Source: Pantoea nemavictus (GTDB lineage: Bacteria; Pseudomonadota; Gammaproteobacteria; Enterobacterales; Enterobacteriaceae). Taken from it: 64,000 nucleotides of DNA. Numbering within the stretch: position 1 is the first letter of the stretch; every line of letters begins with the position of its first letter. Both the position numbers and the translations under genes were made by a program. Below are positions 23,720 to 38,007 of the stretch, one piece after another. The stretch spans positions 1,922,001 through 1,986,000 of the forward strand of contig NZ_JBBGZW010000001.1 of the NCBI RefSeq assembly GCF_037479095.1, written 5' to 3'. Below the pieces are notes generated by a model. That model saw nothing but the letters and a program-made list of their open reading frames with translations. It had not been told where the DNA came from and ran no database searches.

Positions 23720-24493
23720 TTATGCGAGAATCCGGGTGCCAATCGACACGCCGTTGAAAAGGGTTGGCAGTTGTTCAGCATGACGCCAGCTGGCGATATC
23801 GACCGGGCGACCGAGGGTGCGAGCGGCATCGAGCGCCGCATTCACTTTCACGATCATGCCATCGGTGATGATGCCCTGCGCGATCAGCTGTTCCGCTTTC
23901 GCTGCAGTCATCTCTTCAATGCGCTGACCTTTGCCGTCGAGAATACCGCTGACGTCGGATAGCAGCACTAAATCGGCACCGATGGTCGCGGCCAGCGCGG
24001 TGGCGGCCTGGTCAGCATTGACGTTCATCAACTCACCGCCGTCGGTGATACCAATCGAGCTGATCACCGGCATGTAGCCTGCCGCCAGCAGCGTGTTCAC
24101 CAGCGCCGGGTTACCTGGCGTGGCGTTGCCAACGTGACCGAGTTCTTCATCGAACTGTGCAACGTTGACCAAACCGGCATCGCCCAGGCACAAACCCACT
24201 GCGCCGATGCCATATTTCTTCGCCCACGCCAGCAGCGTTTTGTTGGCGGTACCGGCTAACGCACCGGTAATAATGTCAATCTGATCGGCTGGCGTCACGC
24301 GCAAACCGTTCTTCTTTTTCACCGGTAGCGCGAGCTTCTTCATCAGCTCGTCCACCACGCAACCGCCACCGTGCACAATGATCAGCGGACGCTGATGTTC
24401 ATTGCGATATGCCAGCAGGGCATCAAACAGACGGGCCAGCGCTTCTTCGCTATCCAGCAGCACGCCACCCAGTTTAATGATCAATGGATTCAT
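23720..24493 (-). CDS. argB: N-acetylglutamate kinase
   Basis: ArgB phosphorylates N-acetylglutamate. The 257-residue amino acid kinase has [11 protein letters not shown] at the N-terminus, [12 protein letters not shown] for substrate binding, and a C-terminal nucleotide region with [13 protein letters not shown]. The length matches E. coli ArgB. It is 15 bp after argC and 14 bp before argG, so it is clearly operonic. Confidence 0.97.
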   Translation of the reverse strand: MNPLIIKLGGVLLDSEEALARLFDALLAYRNEHQRPLIIVHGGGCVVDELMKKLALPVKKKNGLRVTPADQIDIITGALAGTANKTLLAWAKKYGIGAVGLCLGDAGLVNVAQFDEELGHVGNATPGNPALVNTLLAAGYMPVISSIGITDGGELMNVNADQAATALAATIGADLVLLSDVSGILDGKGQRIEEMTAAKAEQLIAQGIITDGMIVKVNAALDAARTLGRPVDIASWRHAEQLPTLFNGVSIGTRILA

Positions 24494-24508
24494 TGCGTTA
24501 TCCGTTCG

Positions 24509-25513
24509 TTAAATCAGAGAGAGCGTTTCGGGGAAGCCGAAACGAATGTTCAAACACTGAACCGCCTGCGAGGAGGCGCCTTTCAGCAGGTTATCTTCAG
24601 CAGCGACCACAATCAGGTGCTCGCCTTGCATGGCGAAGCCGATGTCGCAGAATGGCAAACCGACCACCGCTTTCAGCGCCGGAACGCCTTTGTCATACAC
24701 GCGCACCAGCGGCTTGTCGTGGTAAGCATTATGGAAGGCATCGGCCACATCCTGTTGCGTCACGCCCGCTTTCAGGCGGCAGGTGGTGGTCGACAAAATA
24801 CCGCGCGGGAAACTGCCCAGATGTGGCGTGAAGATCACTGGCGTGCCGAGATGCGCGACGATTTCCGGATGATGACGGTGATTAAACAGGCCGTATGGCT
24901 GCAAGCTCACTTCACAGAAGCTGGTGGCAACGTTGGCTTTACGTCCTGCACCGCTCACGCCGCTGGTGGCATTAATCACCGGCCACTGTGCATCGTTAAG
25001 CAGACCGGCCTCGATTAGCGGTTTCAGCGAAAGCTGTGCTGCGGTTGGGTAGCAACCCGGCACCGCAACCAACTGCGCATCTTTGATTTTGTCGTGCTGC
25101 CATTCGGCCAGGCCATAAACCGCTTTATCCAGCCAATCCTGATGCTGATGGCTGAAACCGTAATATTGCGTATAGAAAGCGTCGTCGTTAACGCGGAACG
25201 CGCCAGAGAGATCGAACACCACGCAACCGGCTTTGAGGAATTCAGGTGCCAGATCGTGGCTGACTCCGTGCGCAGTCGCGAGGAACACCACATCCACTTT
25301 ATCGGCCCATTCCGAGGCTTCGCTCAGCGGCTGCAGCGGCAAATCGACAATGCCTTTGAGCTGCGGATGCAAATCCGACAATAACTTTCCAGCATCCGGG
25401 CTTTGCGCTGAAACCGCCAAAGCGGTTATGTTCATATGCGGATGGCGATTCAGGTAGGTGGCAAGCTCTACGCCAGCGTAACCACTGGCACCAACGATCA
25501 GCGTATTCAACAT
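24509..25513 (-). CDS. argC: N-acetyl-gamma-glutamyl-phosphate reductase
   Basis: ArgC reduces N-acetylglutamyl phosphate to the semialdehyde with NADPH. The 334-residue product has an N-terminal NADP-binding motif [11 protein letters not shown] and the active-site cysteine in [12 protein letters not shown]. It is the first gene of argCBGH and divergent from argE across a region with ArgR-like boxes. Confidence 0.97.
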   Translation of the reverse strand: MLNTLIVGASGYAGVELATYLNRHPHMNITALAVSAQSPDAGKLLSDLHPQLKGIVDLPLQPLSEASEWADKVDVVFLATAHGVSHDLAPEFLKAGCVVFDLSGAFRVNDDAFYTQYYGFSHQHQDWLDKAVYGLAEWQHDKIKDAQLVAVPGCYPTAAQLSLKPLIEAGLLNDAQWPVINATSGVSGAGRKANVATSFCEVSLQPYGLFNHRHHPEIVAHLGTPVIFTPHLGSFPRGILSTTTCRLKAGVTQQDVADAFHNAYHDKPLVRVYDKGVPALKAVVGLPFCDIGFAMQGEHLIVVAAEDNLLKGASSQAVQCLNIRFGFPETLSLI

Positions 25514-25618
25514 CAGGCTGTATACCTTTTTACAGTCACACGTATCGGGTCGCGGCCTTGCCCCGTTGCCCAGGATGCCGTTTGCAGAAGATTTGATGCT
25601 TCACATGCAAGCGACGTT

Positions 25619-25661
25619 ATTGTATTTTTATTCACTATTAATGCATGAATATTGATACATC
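25619..25661. promoter_or_regulatory. Putative ArgR operator between argC and argE
   Basis: Two ARG-box-like half-palindromes are visible, TGTATTTTTATTCA (25621-25634) and TGAATATTGATACA (25646-25659). Each resembles TGAAT-N4-ATTCA. Their spacing is slightly wider than the usual adjacent pair. They sit where the E. coli bipolar argECBH operator lies. Confidence 0.65.
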
Positions 25662-25682
25662 CTAACCCAAGGACCGTCAACA

Positions 25683-26831
25683 GTGAAGACAAAATTACCA
25701 CCTTTTATCGAACTCTACCGCCAGTTGATTGCCACGCCATCAATCAGCGCAACCGATAGCGCACTGGATCAGAGTAATGAAACTTTAATCAATTTGCTGG
25801 CCGGCTGGTTCCGCGATATTGGCTTCAGTGTAGAAGTGCAGCCGGTGCCTGGCACGCGGCATAAATTCAATATGCTGGCACGCAGTGGATTGGGCGCAGG
25901 CGGCCTGTTACTCGCCGGCCATACCGATACCGTACCCTACGATGATGGCCGCTGGACGCGCGATCCCTTCACGCTGACCGAACACGACAACAAGCTTTAC
26001 GGCTTGGGCACCGCGGATATGAAAGGTTTCTTCGCCTTTATTTTGGATGCGCTGCGTGACGTTGACGTGACCAAACTCAGCAAGCCGCTCTACATTCTGG
26101 CGACCGCTGATGAAGAGACCACCATGGCGGGCGCAAAGTATTTCTCTGAATCGACCCAGCTGCGTCCCGATTGCGCCATCATCGGCGAGCCAACGTCGCT
26201 CAAGCCGGTGCGCGCGCATAAAGGCCATCTGTCGAATGTAATCCGTATTCAGGGGCAATCGGGCCACTCCAGCGATCCGTCGCGCGGCGTGAACGCCATC
26301 GAACTGATGCACGAATCCATTACCCAGCTGATGCAATTGCGTAACACGCTGAAAGAGCGTTACAACCACGATGGTTTTGCCATTCCTTATCCAACCATGA
26401 ACTTTGGTCATATTCATGGTGGCGACGCGGCCAACCGCATCTGCGCCTGCTGTGAATTGCACATGGATATTCGCCCGCTGCCGGGCTTAACCCTGAGCGA
26501 TTTGGATGGTCTGCTGAATGACGCGCTGGCGCCGGTCAGCGCGCGCTGGCCAGGACGTTTAACCGTGGGCGAGCTGCATCCGCCGATTCCAGGCTACGAA
26601 TGCCCTGCCGATCACGAGCTGGTGCAGGTGGTGGAGAAGCTGCTCGGCGTGCCAACCGAGGTGGTGAACTATTGCACCGAGGCGCCCTTTATCCAGCAAT
26701 TGTGCCCAACGCTGGTTTTAGGCCCGGGATCGATCAATCAAGCCCACCAGCCAGATGAGTTTATTGATACCGCATTTATCAAGCCGACTCATGCGCTTAT
26801 CACCCAAGTGGTGCAGCATTTTTGTCATTGA
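25683..26831 (+). CDS. argE: Acetylornithine deacetylase
   Basis: ArgE removes acetate from N2-acetylornithine to give ornithine. The 382-residue M20-family metallopeptidase-like enzyme has the zinc motif [14 protein letters not shown], the catalytic [11 protein letters not shown] and IIGEPTSL. It starts with GTG at 25683 with AAGGA upstream, which gives [16 protein letters not shown]. It is divergent from argCBGH and presumably under the same ArgR control. Confidence 0.96.
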   Translation: MKTKLPPFIELYRQLIATPSISATDSALDQSNETLINLLAGWFRDIGFSVEVQPVPGTRHKFNMLARSGLGAGGLLLAGHTDTVPYDDGRWTRDPFTLTEHDNKLYGLGTADMKGFFAFILDALRDVDVTKLSKPLYILATADEETTMAGAKYFSESTQLRPDCAIIGEPTSLKPVRAHKGHLSNVIRIQGQSGHSSDPSRGVNAIELMHESITQLMQLRNTLKERYNHDGFAIPYPTMNFGHIHGGDAANRICACCELHMDIRPLPGLTLSDLDGLLNDALAPVSARWPGRLTVGELHPPIPGYECPADHELVQVVEKLLGVPTEVVNYCTEAPFIQQLCPTLVLGPGSINQAHQPDEFIDTAFIKPTHALITQVVQHFCH

Positions 26832-27084
26832 TGAACAACAGATGGGGCATTTCACTGTTAAATCAGCAAATTGCCCCGTCATTGTTCGGGATTTGATAAT
26901 AAGAATAACTTATCTCGCTTCGCTCCAAGCAAATTCTTTGAATTTCCGCTATTTAGCAGCACATTTACACGGATTTAAGGCAATTGACGTGCAGGTAGAT
27001 ACGTGGCTAGATAAAAGACGATGTTATGCCCGTGGATAATTCCCGTGGGGATATTTAAAAAGATGATGAGGGTGTCAGGGTCCA

Positions 27085-29736
27085 ATGAACGAACAATATT
27101 CCGCAATGCGAAGTAATGTCAGTATGCTCGGCAAACTGCTCGGGGATACGATTAAGGATGCACTAGGAGAGAACATCCTCGACCAGGTGGAGACCATCCG
27201 TAAACTCTCTAAGTCATCCCGTGCGGGAAATGACACCCATCGTCAGGAACTGCTGACCACGCTGCAAAATCTGTCGAATGACGAGCTGCTGCCGGTTGCG
27301 CGTGCGTTTAGCCAGTTCCTTAATCTCACCAACGTCGCTGAGCAGTATCAAACCATTTCCCGCAGCGGCGAGGGCGCGAATCATCCTGAGCTGCTGAAGA
27401 AGACCTTCGAGCGTCTGAAACAGCAAGGTGATATCAGCGAAGCGGCTATCCGCCAGTCGATTGAAGAGCTGTCGCTGGAGCTGGTGCTGACCGCGCACCC
27501 AACTGAAATTACCCGCCGCACGTTGATCCATATGCTGGGCGAAGTGAACAGCTGTTTACAGCAACTCGATCACAGCGATATCTCTGACTACGAGCGTACG
27601 CAGGTAATGCGTCGTCTGCGCCAGCTGGTGGCGCAAGCGTGGCACACCGACGAGATCCGTAAATATCGTCCCACGCCTATCGATGAAGCCAAATGGGGCT
27701 TTGCCGTGGTGGAAAACAGCCTGTGGCAAGGCGTACCTGCCTTCCTGCGTGAGCTGAATGAACAAGTCGAAGAGACCTTTGGCATTAAACTGCCGGTTGA
27801 TTTCGTGCCGATCAAATTTACCTCGTGGATGGGCGGCGACCGTGACGGCAACCCAAACGTTACCGCGCCGATTACCCGCCACGCGATGCAGCTGAGCCGC
27901 TGGAAAGCTGCGGACCTGTTCCTGCGTGATATTGGCGTGCTGGTGTCTGAATTGTCGATGTCCGAGTGCAGCGACGAAGTGCGCGAACTGTGCGGCGATC
28001 CCGAAGCGCTGGAGCCGTATCGTATGGTTCTGAAGCGTATCCGCAGCCAGCTGATGACGACCCAGGCCTATCTGGGCCGTCGTCTGAAAGGCGAGCGCCT
28101 GCCGCGTCCGGCCGATCTGCTGGTTTCTAACGATCAGCTGTGGGATCCGCTATTTGCCATCTATCAATCTCTGCAACAGTGCGGCATGGGCATCATCGCC
28201 AATGGCCAGTTGCTGGATACGCTGCGCCGCGTGAAGTGCTTTGGCGTGCCGCTGGTGCGTATCGATATCCGTCAGGAGAGCACCCGCCATACCCAGGCGA
28301 TTGCCGAAGTGACGCGTTATCTCGGCCTCGGTGACTACGAAAGCTGGTCAGAAGCCGATAAACAAGCCTTCCTGATCCGCGAACTGAATTCCAAGCGTCC
28401 GCTGTTGCCGCATCAGTGGGAACCGGGCGATGAGACGCGCGAAGTGCTCGACACCTGCAAAGTAGTGGCCGAAGCGCCGCAGGGTTCGATTGCCTCCTAC
28501 GTGATCTCAATGGCGAAAACGCCGTCGGACGTGTTGGCGGTACATCTGCTGCTGAAAGAAGCCGGTATTCCTTACGCCATGCCGGTGGCGCCGCTGTTTG
28601 AAACCCTCGATGACCTAAACAACGCCAACGACGTGATGACGCAGCTGCTGAGCATCGACTGGTATCGCGGCTTTATCAATGGCAAACAGATGGTGATGAT
28701 TGGCTATTCCGACTCAGCGAAAGATGCCGGTGTGATGGCTGCCAGCTGGGCGCAATATCAGGCGCAGGACGCGCTAATCAAAACCTGTGAGAGCGCCGGC
28801 ATCACGCTGACGCTGTTCCACGGACGCGGTGGCTCAATTGGTCGTGGCGGCGCACCGGCACATGCCGCGCTGCTGTCACAACCACCGGGCAGCCTGAAAG
28901 GCGGTCTGCGCGTGACCGAACAGGGCGAGATGATTCGCTTCAAATACGGTTTACCAGAAGTCACTATCGCCAGCCTGTCGCTGTATACCGGTGCGATTCT
29001 GGAAGCCAACCTGCTGCCACCGCCAGAACCAAAACGCGAATGGCAGGAGATCATGAACGGTTTGTCAGCACACTCTTGCGCGATGTATCGCGGCTATGTG
29101 CGTGAGAATCCGGACTTCGTGCCGTATTTCCGTTCGGCTACGCCTGAGCAGGAACTGGGCAAACTGCCGCTGGGTTCACGTCCGGCTAAGCGTCGCCCAA
29201 CCGGCGGTGTGGAGTCGCTGCGTGCCATTCCGTGGATCTTCGCCTGGACGCAGAACCGCCTGATGCTGCCGGCCTGGCTCGGTGCCGGTGCCGCGCTGCA
29301 AAAAGCGATGGATGAAGGGCATCAGGATGAGCTGGAAACCATGTGCCGCGACTGGCCGTTCTTCTCGACGCGTCTTGGCATGCTGGAGATGGTGTTCTCG
29401 AAAGCCGATCTGTGGCTGGCGGAATACTACGATCAGCGTCTGGTGGATAAGTCGCTGTGGCCGCTCGGCAAGCAGCTACGCGATCAGCTAGATGCGGATA
29501 TTAAAGCGGTGCTGACCATCGCCAACGATGCGCACCTGATGGCTGACCAGCCGTGGATTGCCGAATCGATCGCGCTGCGCAACGTCTATACCGATCCGCT
29601 GAACGTGTTGCAGGCTGAATTGCTGCATCGTTCACGCGCACAGGAAGAGCGCGGTGACGAGCCTGATGCGCGCGTTGAGCAAGCGCTGATGGTGACGATT
29701 GCCGGTGTCGCGGCGGGGATGCGTAATACGGGTTAA
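27085..29736 (+). CDS. ppc: Phosphoenolpyruvate carboxylase
   Basis: Ppc carboxylates phosphoenolpyruvate to oxaloacetate, refilling the TCA cycle. The 883-residue product is exactly the E. coli length. It has the catalytic histidine in VLTAHPTEI (near residue 138), the second histidine region [16 protein letters not shown], the K/R motif [10 protein letters not shown], and the C-terminal MRNTG that family members share for inhibitor response. The 253-bp gap upstream should contain its promoter. I did not see a clear one. Confidence 0.98.
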   Translation: MNEQYSAMRSNVSMLGKLLGDTIKDALGENILDQVETIRKLSKSSRAGNDTHRQELLTTLQNLSNDELLPVARAFSQFLNLTNVAEQYQTISRSGEGANHPELLKKTFERLKQQGDISEAAIRQSIEELSLELVLTAHPTEITRRTLIHMLGEVNSCLQQLDHSDISDYERTQVMRRLRQLVAQAWHTDEIRKYRPTPIDEAKWGFAVVENSLWQGVPAFLRELNEQVEETFGIKLPVDFVPIKFTSWMGGDRDGNPNVTAPITRHAMQLSRWKAADLFLRDIGVLVSELSMSECSDEVRELCGDPEALEPYRMVLKRIRSQLMTTQAYLGRRLKGERLPRPADLLVSNDQLWDPLFAIYQSLQQCGMGIIANGQLLDTLRRVKCFGVPLVRIDIRQESTRHTQAIAEVTRYLGLGDYESWSEADKQAFLIRELNSKRPLLPHQWEPGDETREVLDTCKVVAEAPQGSIASYVISMAKTPSDVLAVHLLLKEAGIPYAMPVAPLFETLDDLNNANDVMTQLLSIDWYRGFINGKQMVMIGYSDSAKDAGVMAASWAQYQAQDALIKTCESAGITLTLFHGRGGSIGRGGAPAHAALLSQPPGSLKGGLRVTEQGEMIRFKYGLPEVTIASLSLYTGAILEANLLPPPEPKREWQEIMNGLSAHSCAMYRGYVRENPDFVPYFRSATPEQELGKLPLGSRPAKRRPTGGVESLRAIPWIFAWTQNRLMLPAWLGAGAALQKAMDEGHQDELETMCRDWPFFSTRLGMLEMVFSKADLWLAEYYDQRLVDKSLWPLGKQLRDQLDADIKAVLTIANDAHLMADQPWIAESIALRNVYTDPLNVLQAELLHRSRAQEERGDEPDARVEQALMVTIAGVAAGMRNTG

Positions 29737-29756
29737 TCTCCCCACATGATGTGAAA

Positions 29757-29782
29757 AAGGAGCCAACCGGCTCCTTTTTTTA
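29757..29782 (+). terminator. ppc terminator
   Basis: AAGGAGCC/GGCTCCTT with loop AACC is followed by a run of T. Confidence 0.93.
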
Positions 29783-29795
29783 TTGGATTTCGTAG

Positions 29796-29815
29796 GGTCG
29801 CCATTCATGGCGACC
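29796..29815. repeat. REP-like palindrome between ppc and metF
   Basis: A near-perfect palindrome GGTCGCCATTCATGGCGACC is preceded by CGTAG. It differs in sequence from the palindromes beside the IS110 element but has the same size and an intergenic 3' position, so it may be another member of the genome's REP families. Confidence 0.6.
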
Positions 29816-29822
29816 GCCAATT

Positions 29823-30746
<924 letters not shown>

Positions 30747-30762
30747 TTATTTTGCGGCTCGC

Positions 30763-30794
30763 GAACATCCATACGTTTAGACGTCCAGATGCAC
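30763..30794 (-). promoter_or_regulatory. MetJ operator (met boxes) upstream of metF
   Basis: Four adjacent 8-mers, GAACATCC, ATACGTTT, AGACGTCC and AGATGCAC, resemble the met box AGACGTCT. The third is the best match. Tandem met boxes upstream of metF are the known arrangement. Confidence 0.8.
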
Positions 30795-30900
30795 AAAATG
30801 AACCATTAGCGCGTTAGCGTCAACTGAAAATTAATGAACAGGCGTGACAAATCTTCAATCAGGATGAAAGCGCTTCATGATGCGGGGAGAAGATGAAACA

Positions 30901-30924
30901 TGCAGACGGACGATGCCGTCTGCA
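30901..30924 (-). terminator. Hairpin downstream of metL
   Basis: The 9-bp stem TGCAGACGG/CCGTCTGCA lies 13 bp after the metL stop and is followed on the minus strand by a short T-rich stretch. It is probably the metBL terminator. Confidence 0.7.
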
Positions 30925-30936
30925 CGCTGAGGCAGG

Positions 30937-33369
30937 TTACAGCAATTGCGCGAGGCGATTGATATCGGACTGCAACGCGCCGGCCGTAACATCACGACCT
31001 GCGCCCGGCCCACGAATCACCAGCGGGTTATCACGATACCAGCGGCTTTCGATGGCAAACACGTTATCGCACGGCAGCAGCGCGGCCAGCGGATGCTCAG
31101 GACGCACCGCTTCCACGCCGACGCGCGCTTTGCCATTGGCATCGAAACGCGCCACGTAACGCAGCACCAGACCAAGCTCCTGCGCCGCTTCCAGCCGCTG
31201 CAGCATCTGCTCATTCAGCTCATCGGCGTTTTCGAAGAAGTGATCAATCGACTCGCCCTCGCAAATCGACGGCACCAGCGATTCCACCCGCACCTGATCC
31301 GGCTCGATATCGTAGCCCGCTTCACGCGCCAGAATCACCAGCTTGCGCATCACGTCCTGGCCGGATAAATCCACGCGCGGATCCGGTTCGGTCAAGCCTT
31401 GCTGCCATGCCTGATCGACCAGCTCGCTAAACGGCACCGTGCCGTCAAACTGCAGGAACAGCCAGGAAAGCGTGCCAGAGAAAATGCCGCTGATAGCCAG
31501 AATGCTGTCGCCGCTTTCACGTAAATCGCGCACCGTGTGATTGACCGGCAAACCGGCACCCACGGTGGCGTTGTACAGCCAGTGGCGACCGGTTTTGGCG
31601 AAGGCATCACGCACCTGACGCCAACTCTGGCCGCTCGCGGCACCGGCGACCTTATTGGCGCTGATAACGTGGAAACCGTGGCTGGCGAAGTCGTGATACT
31701 GCTGCGCCAGCTGCTCGCTGGCGGTGACGTCCAGCACCACTAAATCATCAAACGGGTGCGCACGCATCCAAAGAAACAGCGACTCTTCATCGCGCTCTAC
31801 AGCTTCGTCATCAAAGAAGGCCAACGCACGGCTGGCTTCCAGACCGTCGTAGCTCAGCAGGCTGCGGTTGCTGTCCGCCACGCCCGCCAGCACATACTCA
31901 AATCCAGTACGCGCAGACAAGGATTCCTGCTCGCGGGCAAACAGCTCAAGCCAGCGTGAACCGATGTTGCCTTTGCCGAACAGCATCAAACCGATGCGTT
32001 TCTCGGCGCGGAACAACGACTGATGCAAGCCCTGAATCAGGTGCTGAGTTGGGCCAACGCGCAACACCGCTACGATGCTGATGTGATCTTCTGATTGCCA
32101 GACAAACTCCACCGGCTGATCTTTGATCTGCTGCCAGAAGCGATGGCTGTGCAGCGGATTACGCGTCACGCCTGCACCGACTAGCGCAACCAGAGCTAAG
32201 CCGTCGCGCAGCTGCAGATGGCCCGGCAAGGCGGCATCCTGCAACAGATTAAAGGCGCTATTCACCACTTCCGAGGTGTAACACAGCTGCAGCAGACGAC
32301 GATCGGGATGAATCCCCATCGCCAGCGGACGCAGCTGCGCGCGCTTCAGCAGCAGGTCGATCTCTTTCTGCTGCGTTTTGAAATCGTGATTGGCGGGGAT
32401 CTCAATCTCCACCAGGCACACATCATCGTGGCTGGTGACGATGCGCGCACCGGTGCCAGATGCCAGCACGCGCTCAATGCGCGTTGAGCCCTGCTCCGGC
32501 TGATAGCTGCAACGCAGCTGCAAATCGATATCGCTATTGGCGACCGGCTGCAAAGTGCGAGTGTGCAGCACCGGCGCCGCCAGACGCGCCAATTCGCTGG
32601 CTTCATCCAGACGCAGCAGCGGCAGCAGGCACGCATCAGAGACTTTACGCGGATCGGCGCTATACACGCCCGCCACATCACTCCAGATGGTGACGCGACC
32701 CACGCCCGCCAGGGCGCCAATCTGCGTGGCCGAGTAGTCCGAGCCGTTCCGGCCCAGCAGCACGGTTTCACCCGCTTCGCTGCGGCTGATAAATCCGGTT
32801 ACCACCAGGCGCTTATGCGGATGCTGCGTCAATAGCTCCTGCAGCAGCGGCCAGGATTTACCTTCATCAACCTGCGGCTGCGCGGCACGTTCGGCACGCA
32901 GGAAGTCGCGCGCATCGAGCCAGGCGGCTTCGATTTCGCGCTGGCTCAGTACGGCAGCCATTAAACGCGCCGACCAGATTTCGCCGTGACCGACCACTTC
33001 GGCATAAACCGCGTCGGTGAGGGGGCCGTCGAGCAGCGCCGCCAAACGTTCCAGATCGCGTATAAAGGTAGAGGTCAGGGTTTCGGCATATTCAGCAGGC
33101 AGCAGCGCAGCAATGAGCTCGCTGTGAAAGCGCCGTAAAGCCTGTTGCACCTGATGGGCTGATAAGCGATCGCTCTGGCTTAATTTCAGCCAGCTAATCA
33201 ACTGGTTAGTGGTGCTGCCTGCGGCAGAGACCACCATTAAGTCGCCTGGCTGGCTGTAATCCGCCATGATGCTGGCCACGCGCTGATAGCAACGTGCGTC
33301 GGCCAGGCTACTGCCACCAAATTTATGCAACTGCTTGATCGGCGTTCCCGCGCCCACTGAACTCGTCAT
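30937..33369 (-). CDS. metL: Bifunctional aspartokinase II / homoserine dehydrogenase II
   Basis: This enzyme catalyses the first and third steps of the aspartate pathway to methionine. The 810-residue product equals E. coli MetL. Residues 1-270 are aspartokinase (KFGGSSLADA, GRNGSDYSATQIGAL). The middle is an ACT-like linker. From about residue 465 it is homoserine dehydrogenase (LFGKGNIGSRWLELF, SANKVAGA, NATVGAGLP). It lies 2 bp after metB in the metBL operon, so methionine control through MetJ is expected. Confidence 0.97.
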   Translation of the reverse strand: MTSSVGAGTPIKQLHKFGGSSLADARCYQRVASIMADYSQPGDLMVVSAAGSTTNQLISWLKLSQSDRLSAHQVQQALRRFHSELIAALLPAEYAETLTSTFIRDLERLAALLDGPLTDAVYAEVVGHGEIWSARLMAAVLSQREIEAAWLDARDFLRAERAAQPQVDEGKSWPLLQELLTQHPHKRLVVTGFISRSEAGETVLLGRNGSDYSATQIGALAGVGRVTIWSDVAGVYSADPRKVSDACLLPLLRLDEASELARLAAPVLHTRTLQPVANSDIDLQLRCSYQPEQGSTRIERVLASGTGARIVTSHDDVCLVEIEIPANHDFKTQQKEIDLLLKRAQLRPLAMGIHPDRRLLQLCYTSEVVNSAFNLLQDAALPGHLQLRDGLALVALVGAGVTRNPLHSHRFWQQIKDQPVEFVWQSEDHISIVAVLRVGPTQHLIQGLHQSLFRAEKRIGLMLFGKGNIGSRWLELFAREQESLSARTGFEYVLAGVADSNRSLLSYDGLEASRALAFFDDEAVERDEESLFLWMRAHPFDDLVVLDVTASEQLAQQYHDFASHGFHVISANKVAGAASGQSWRQVRDAFAKTGRHWLYNATVGAGLPVNHTVRDLRESGDSILAISGIFSGTLSWLFLQFDGTVPFSELVDQAWQQGLTEPDPRVDLSGQDVMRKLVILAREAGYDIEPDQVRVESLVPSICEGESIDHFFENADELNEQMLQRLEAAQELGLVLRYVARFDANGKARVGVEAVRPEHPLAALLPCDNVFAIESRWYRDNPLVIRGPGAGRDVTAGALQSDINRLAQLL

Positions 33370-33371
33370 GG

Positions 33372-34532
33372 TTACCCCTCGGCTGCGATCCGGAATGCAT
33401 TATCCAGATCGGCGATTAAATCTTCGTGATCTTCAATCCCAACAGAAATACGCAGCAGTGTGTCAGAAATTCCCGCTGCCGCGCGTGCTTCTGCAGACAT
33501 GCCCGCATGCGTCATGGTCGCGGTATGCGAAATCAAACTCTCTACGCCGCCGAGTGATTCAGCCAGCGTAAACAGCTGCAGCGCTTTCAGGAAGCGGCGC
33601 AGACGAGCCTCATCGGCATCGATTTCGAAACTCAACATCGCGCCAAAACCGCGCTGCTGACGTACCGCAAACTCATGTCCGGCATTTTCCGGCAGAGACG
33701 GATGATACAGTTTTTTCACCAGCGGTTGTTGCTTCAGGTAATCAACTATCGCCAATGCATTACGTTGCGCTGCCGCGATGCGCGGTGACAGCGTGCGTAA
33801 ACCGCGCAGCAGCAGGTAGCTATCAAACGCTGCGCCGGTTACACCAATATTATTCGCCCACCACGCCATTTCGCTGGCCATCTCCGCATCTTTCGAGATC
33901 ACCGCACCCGCCACCACATCAGAGTGGCCGTTCAGGTATTTGGTGCAGGAGTGAACAACCAGATCGGCGCCTAGCGCCAGCGGGTTTTGCAACGCCGGGC
34001 TGAGGAAGGTGTTGTCCACCACGCTGATTGCGCCGGCTTCGCGCGCGGCAGCACAAATGCTGGCGATATCAACCACGCGCAGCAGCGGATTACTTGGGCT
34101 TTCGACCAGCACCAGCTTTGGCTTTTCAGCTAATGCAGCAGCCAACGCGGCTTTATCGCCCTGATCGACAAACTTCACGCGATAGGCACCGCGCTTGCTC
34201 AGGCTATCGAACAGGCGATAGCTGCCGCCGTAGCAATCGTGCGGTGCCACCAGCAAATCGCCCGGCTTCAGGAACACAGTGGTCACCAGATGAATCGCTG
34301 ACATGCCGGTATTGGTTAATACCGCGCCTGCACCCCCTTCTAACTCCGCCAGTGCGCGCTGAACCACATCACGCGTTGGGTTGCCGCGACGTGAATAGTC
34401 GTGCGCACGCGGCTCGTTGAAGTCGAGAAAGTTATAGGTGCTGGAGAGATGAATCGGTGGGACAACGCAGCCATATTGCTCGTCATCATTCAAACCGCTG
34501 CGTACTGCGATGGTTGCCTGTTTGCGCGTCAT
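33372..34532 (-). CDS. metB: Cystathionine gamma-synthase
   Basis: MetB joins O-succinylhomoserine and cysteine to cystathionine. The 386-residue PLP enzyme has the Cys/Met-metabolism lysine in HSCTKYLNGHSDVVAG, the YSRRGNPTRD motif and PHDCYGGSYRLF. I chose ATG 34530-34532, giving MTRKQATIAVRSG as in E. coli. A frame extension of 15 codons upstream overlaps the operator and has no family match. It is divergent from metJ. Confidence 0.97.
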   Translation of the reverse strand: MTRKQATIAVRSGLNDDEQYGCVVPPIHLSSTYNFLDFNEPRAHDYSRRGNPTRDVVQRALAELEGGAGAVLTNTGMSAIHLVTTVFLKPGDLLVAPHDCYGGSYRLFDSLSKRGAYRVKFVDQGDKAALAAALAEKPKLVLVESPSNPLLRVVDIASICAAAREAGAISVVDNTFLSPALQNPLALGADLVVHSCTKYLNGHSDVVAGAVISKDAEMASEMAWWANNIGVTGAAFDSYLLLRGLRTLSPRIAAAQRNALAIVDYLKQQPLVKKLYHPSLPENAGHEFAVRQQRGFGAMLSFEIDADEARLRRFLKALQLFTLAESLGGVESLISHTATMTHAGMSAEARAAAGISDTLLRISVGIEDHEDLIADLDNAFRIAAEG

Positions 34533-34586
34533 GGTGCCTACTGTTCCTGAAGAAAAAGAAGAGCAACAGCATAACATTCAGCGCAT

Positions 34587-34618
34587 AGACGTCAATACAT
34601 CTGGACATCTAAATGTCT
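34587..34618 (-). promoter_or_regulatory. MetJ operator (tandem met boxes) between metB and metJ
   Basis: Four consecutive 8-mers, AGACGTCA, ATACATCT, GGACATCT and AAATGTCT, fit the AGACGTCT repeat that MetJ dimers bind side by side. They lie 55-86 bp upstream of metB and can control both metBL and metJ. Confidence 0.9.
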
Positions 34619-34807
34619 TTGCGTATAGATTGAGCAAATCATCAATAACCGCTAAAATTGTCCGTCATCGCCTGGTGTTCAGCGCGCTTTCCTTTTTCAG
34701 AAGCGGTGCTCAAGCATAAAACCTGCAGTTTAAGGGGTCAGGCATCGAAAAATCGGGCATAATCAACGGATTTCCCCATATTCAACTTTTATTGATTAAG
34801 GTAACCC

Positions 34808-35125
34808 ATGGCTGAATGGAACGGCGAATATATCAGCCCTTACGCTGAACATGGCAAGAAGAGCGAGCAGGTCAAGAAAATCACAGTTTCTATCCCGCTG
34901 AAAGTGCTGAAGATTTTAACTGACGAGCGCACCCGCCGTCAGGTGAATAACCTGCGTCACGCCACCAACAGCGAACTGCTGTGTGAAGCCTTTTTGCATG
35001 CTTTCACCGGGCAGCCTCTGCCGAACGATGTCGATCTGCGTAAAGAGCGCAGCGATGAGATTCCGGAAGAAGCGAAACAGATTATGCGCGAGATGGGCAT
35101 CGATCCCGATAGCTGGGAATACTGA
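34808..35125 (+). CDS. metJ: Methionine repressor
   Basis: MetJ is a ribbon-helix-helix repressor with S-adenosylmethionine as corepressor. The 105-residue product is nearly identical in layout to E. coli MetJ. The DNA-contacting beta strand is KKITVSIPL (residues 23-31), followed by the helices [20 protein letters not shown]. It acts on the met boxes seen upstream of metB and metF in this window. It is divergent from metB and followed by a strong terminator. Confidence 0.98.
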   Translation: MAEWNGEYISPYAEHGKKSEQVKKITVSIPLKVLKILTDERTRRQVNNLRHATNSELLCEAFLHAFTGQPLPNDVDLRKERSDEIPEEAKQIMREMGIDPDSWEY

Positions 35126-35140
35126 AGCCAGAAATAAAAA

Positions 35141-35165
35141 AACCCAGCCGAGGCTGGGTTTTTTC
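35141..35165. terminator. metJ / rpmE bidirectional terminator
   Basis: AACCCAGCC/GGCTGGGTT is flanked by A7 on the left and T6 on the right, so it can serve metJ and the convergent rpmE. Confidence 0.93.
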
Positions 35166-35202
35166 TTGCATCCGAATCGCGAAGATTCGACGGCAAATAA
35201 TC

Positions 35203-35418
35203 TTATTTCTTGCTTGCTGGCACGCTGAAACGCTTGTTGAAGCGATCTACACGGCCACCGGTGTCAGCAATACGCTGCTTACCAGTGTAGAACGGGTGGC
35301 ATTTGCCGCACACGTCCAGGTTCAGACCAGAAGCCATGGTTGAACGGGTGTTGATCACGTTACCGCAAGAGCAAGTCATGGTTACTGCTTCGTACTTAGG
35401 GTGAATACCTTGTTTCAT
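35203..35418 (-). CDS. rpmE: 50S ribosomal protein L31, zinc-binding form
   Basis: The 71-residue protein has four cysteines, CSC at 16-18 and CGKC at 37-40, which bind zinc. That marks it as the C+ form rather than the zinc-free paralogue used under zinc starvation. The N-terminus [12 protein letters not shown] is standard. It is transcribed away from priA, as in E. coli. Confidence 0.97.
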   Translation of the reverse strand: MKQGIHPKYEAVTMTCSCGNVINTRSTMASGLNLDVCGKCHPFYTGKQRIADTGGRVDRFNKRFSVPASKK

Positions 35419-35573
35419 GGGAGAACCTCATAAAAGGCCGTGTCGCTCTCCGTGCCAGGCTCAGCCTGCACAGCACCACACGCGATTGAACATTAAGTGT
35501 ATGCTCCGACAAGCGATCTCATCGAAGGCGGCATAGTATACAGAAATTAACCACTTTTAGCAAACCACCGTAA

Positions 35574-37841
<2,268 letters not shown>

Positions 37842-38007
37842 GCCGCGCCACATCTGCGAGCCAGATCGAAAAAAGTCGCACAAGTCACAATTTTTATGCA
37901 AATTAAGTAACAACCCGCCGCGACCTTCGGTTAACAATAGTGCCGACCCGGTTAAAGCCCGGCAATCTCTGTAAATCAATGCGCTGTACCGCGTCAGGAG
38001 TTATACG

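Noticed and set aside
26832..27084. A small gene between argE and ppc
   Set aside because: The open frame there overlaps argE, has no ribosome-binding site and no recognisable family. The gap is more likely the ppc promoter region.
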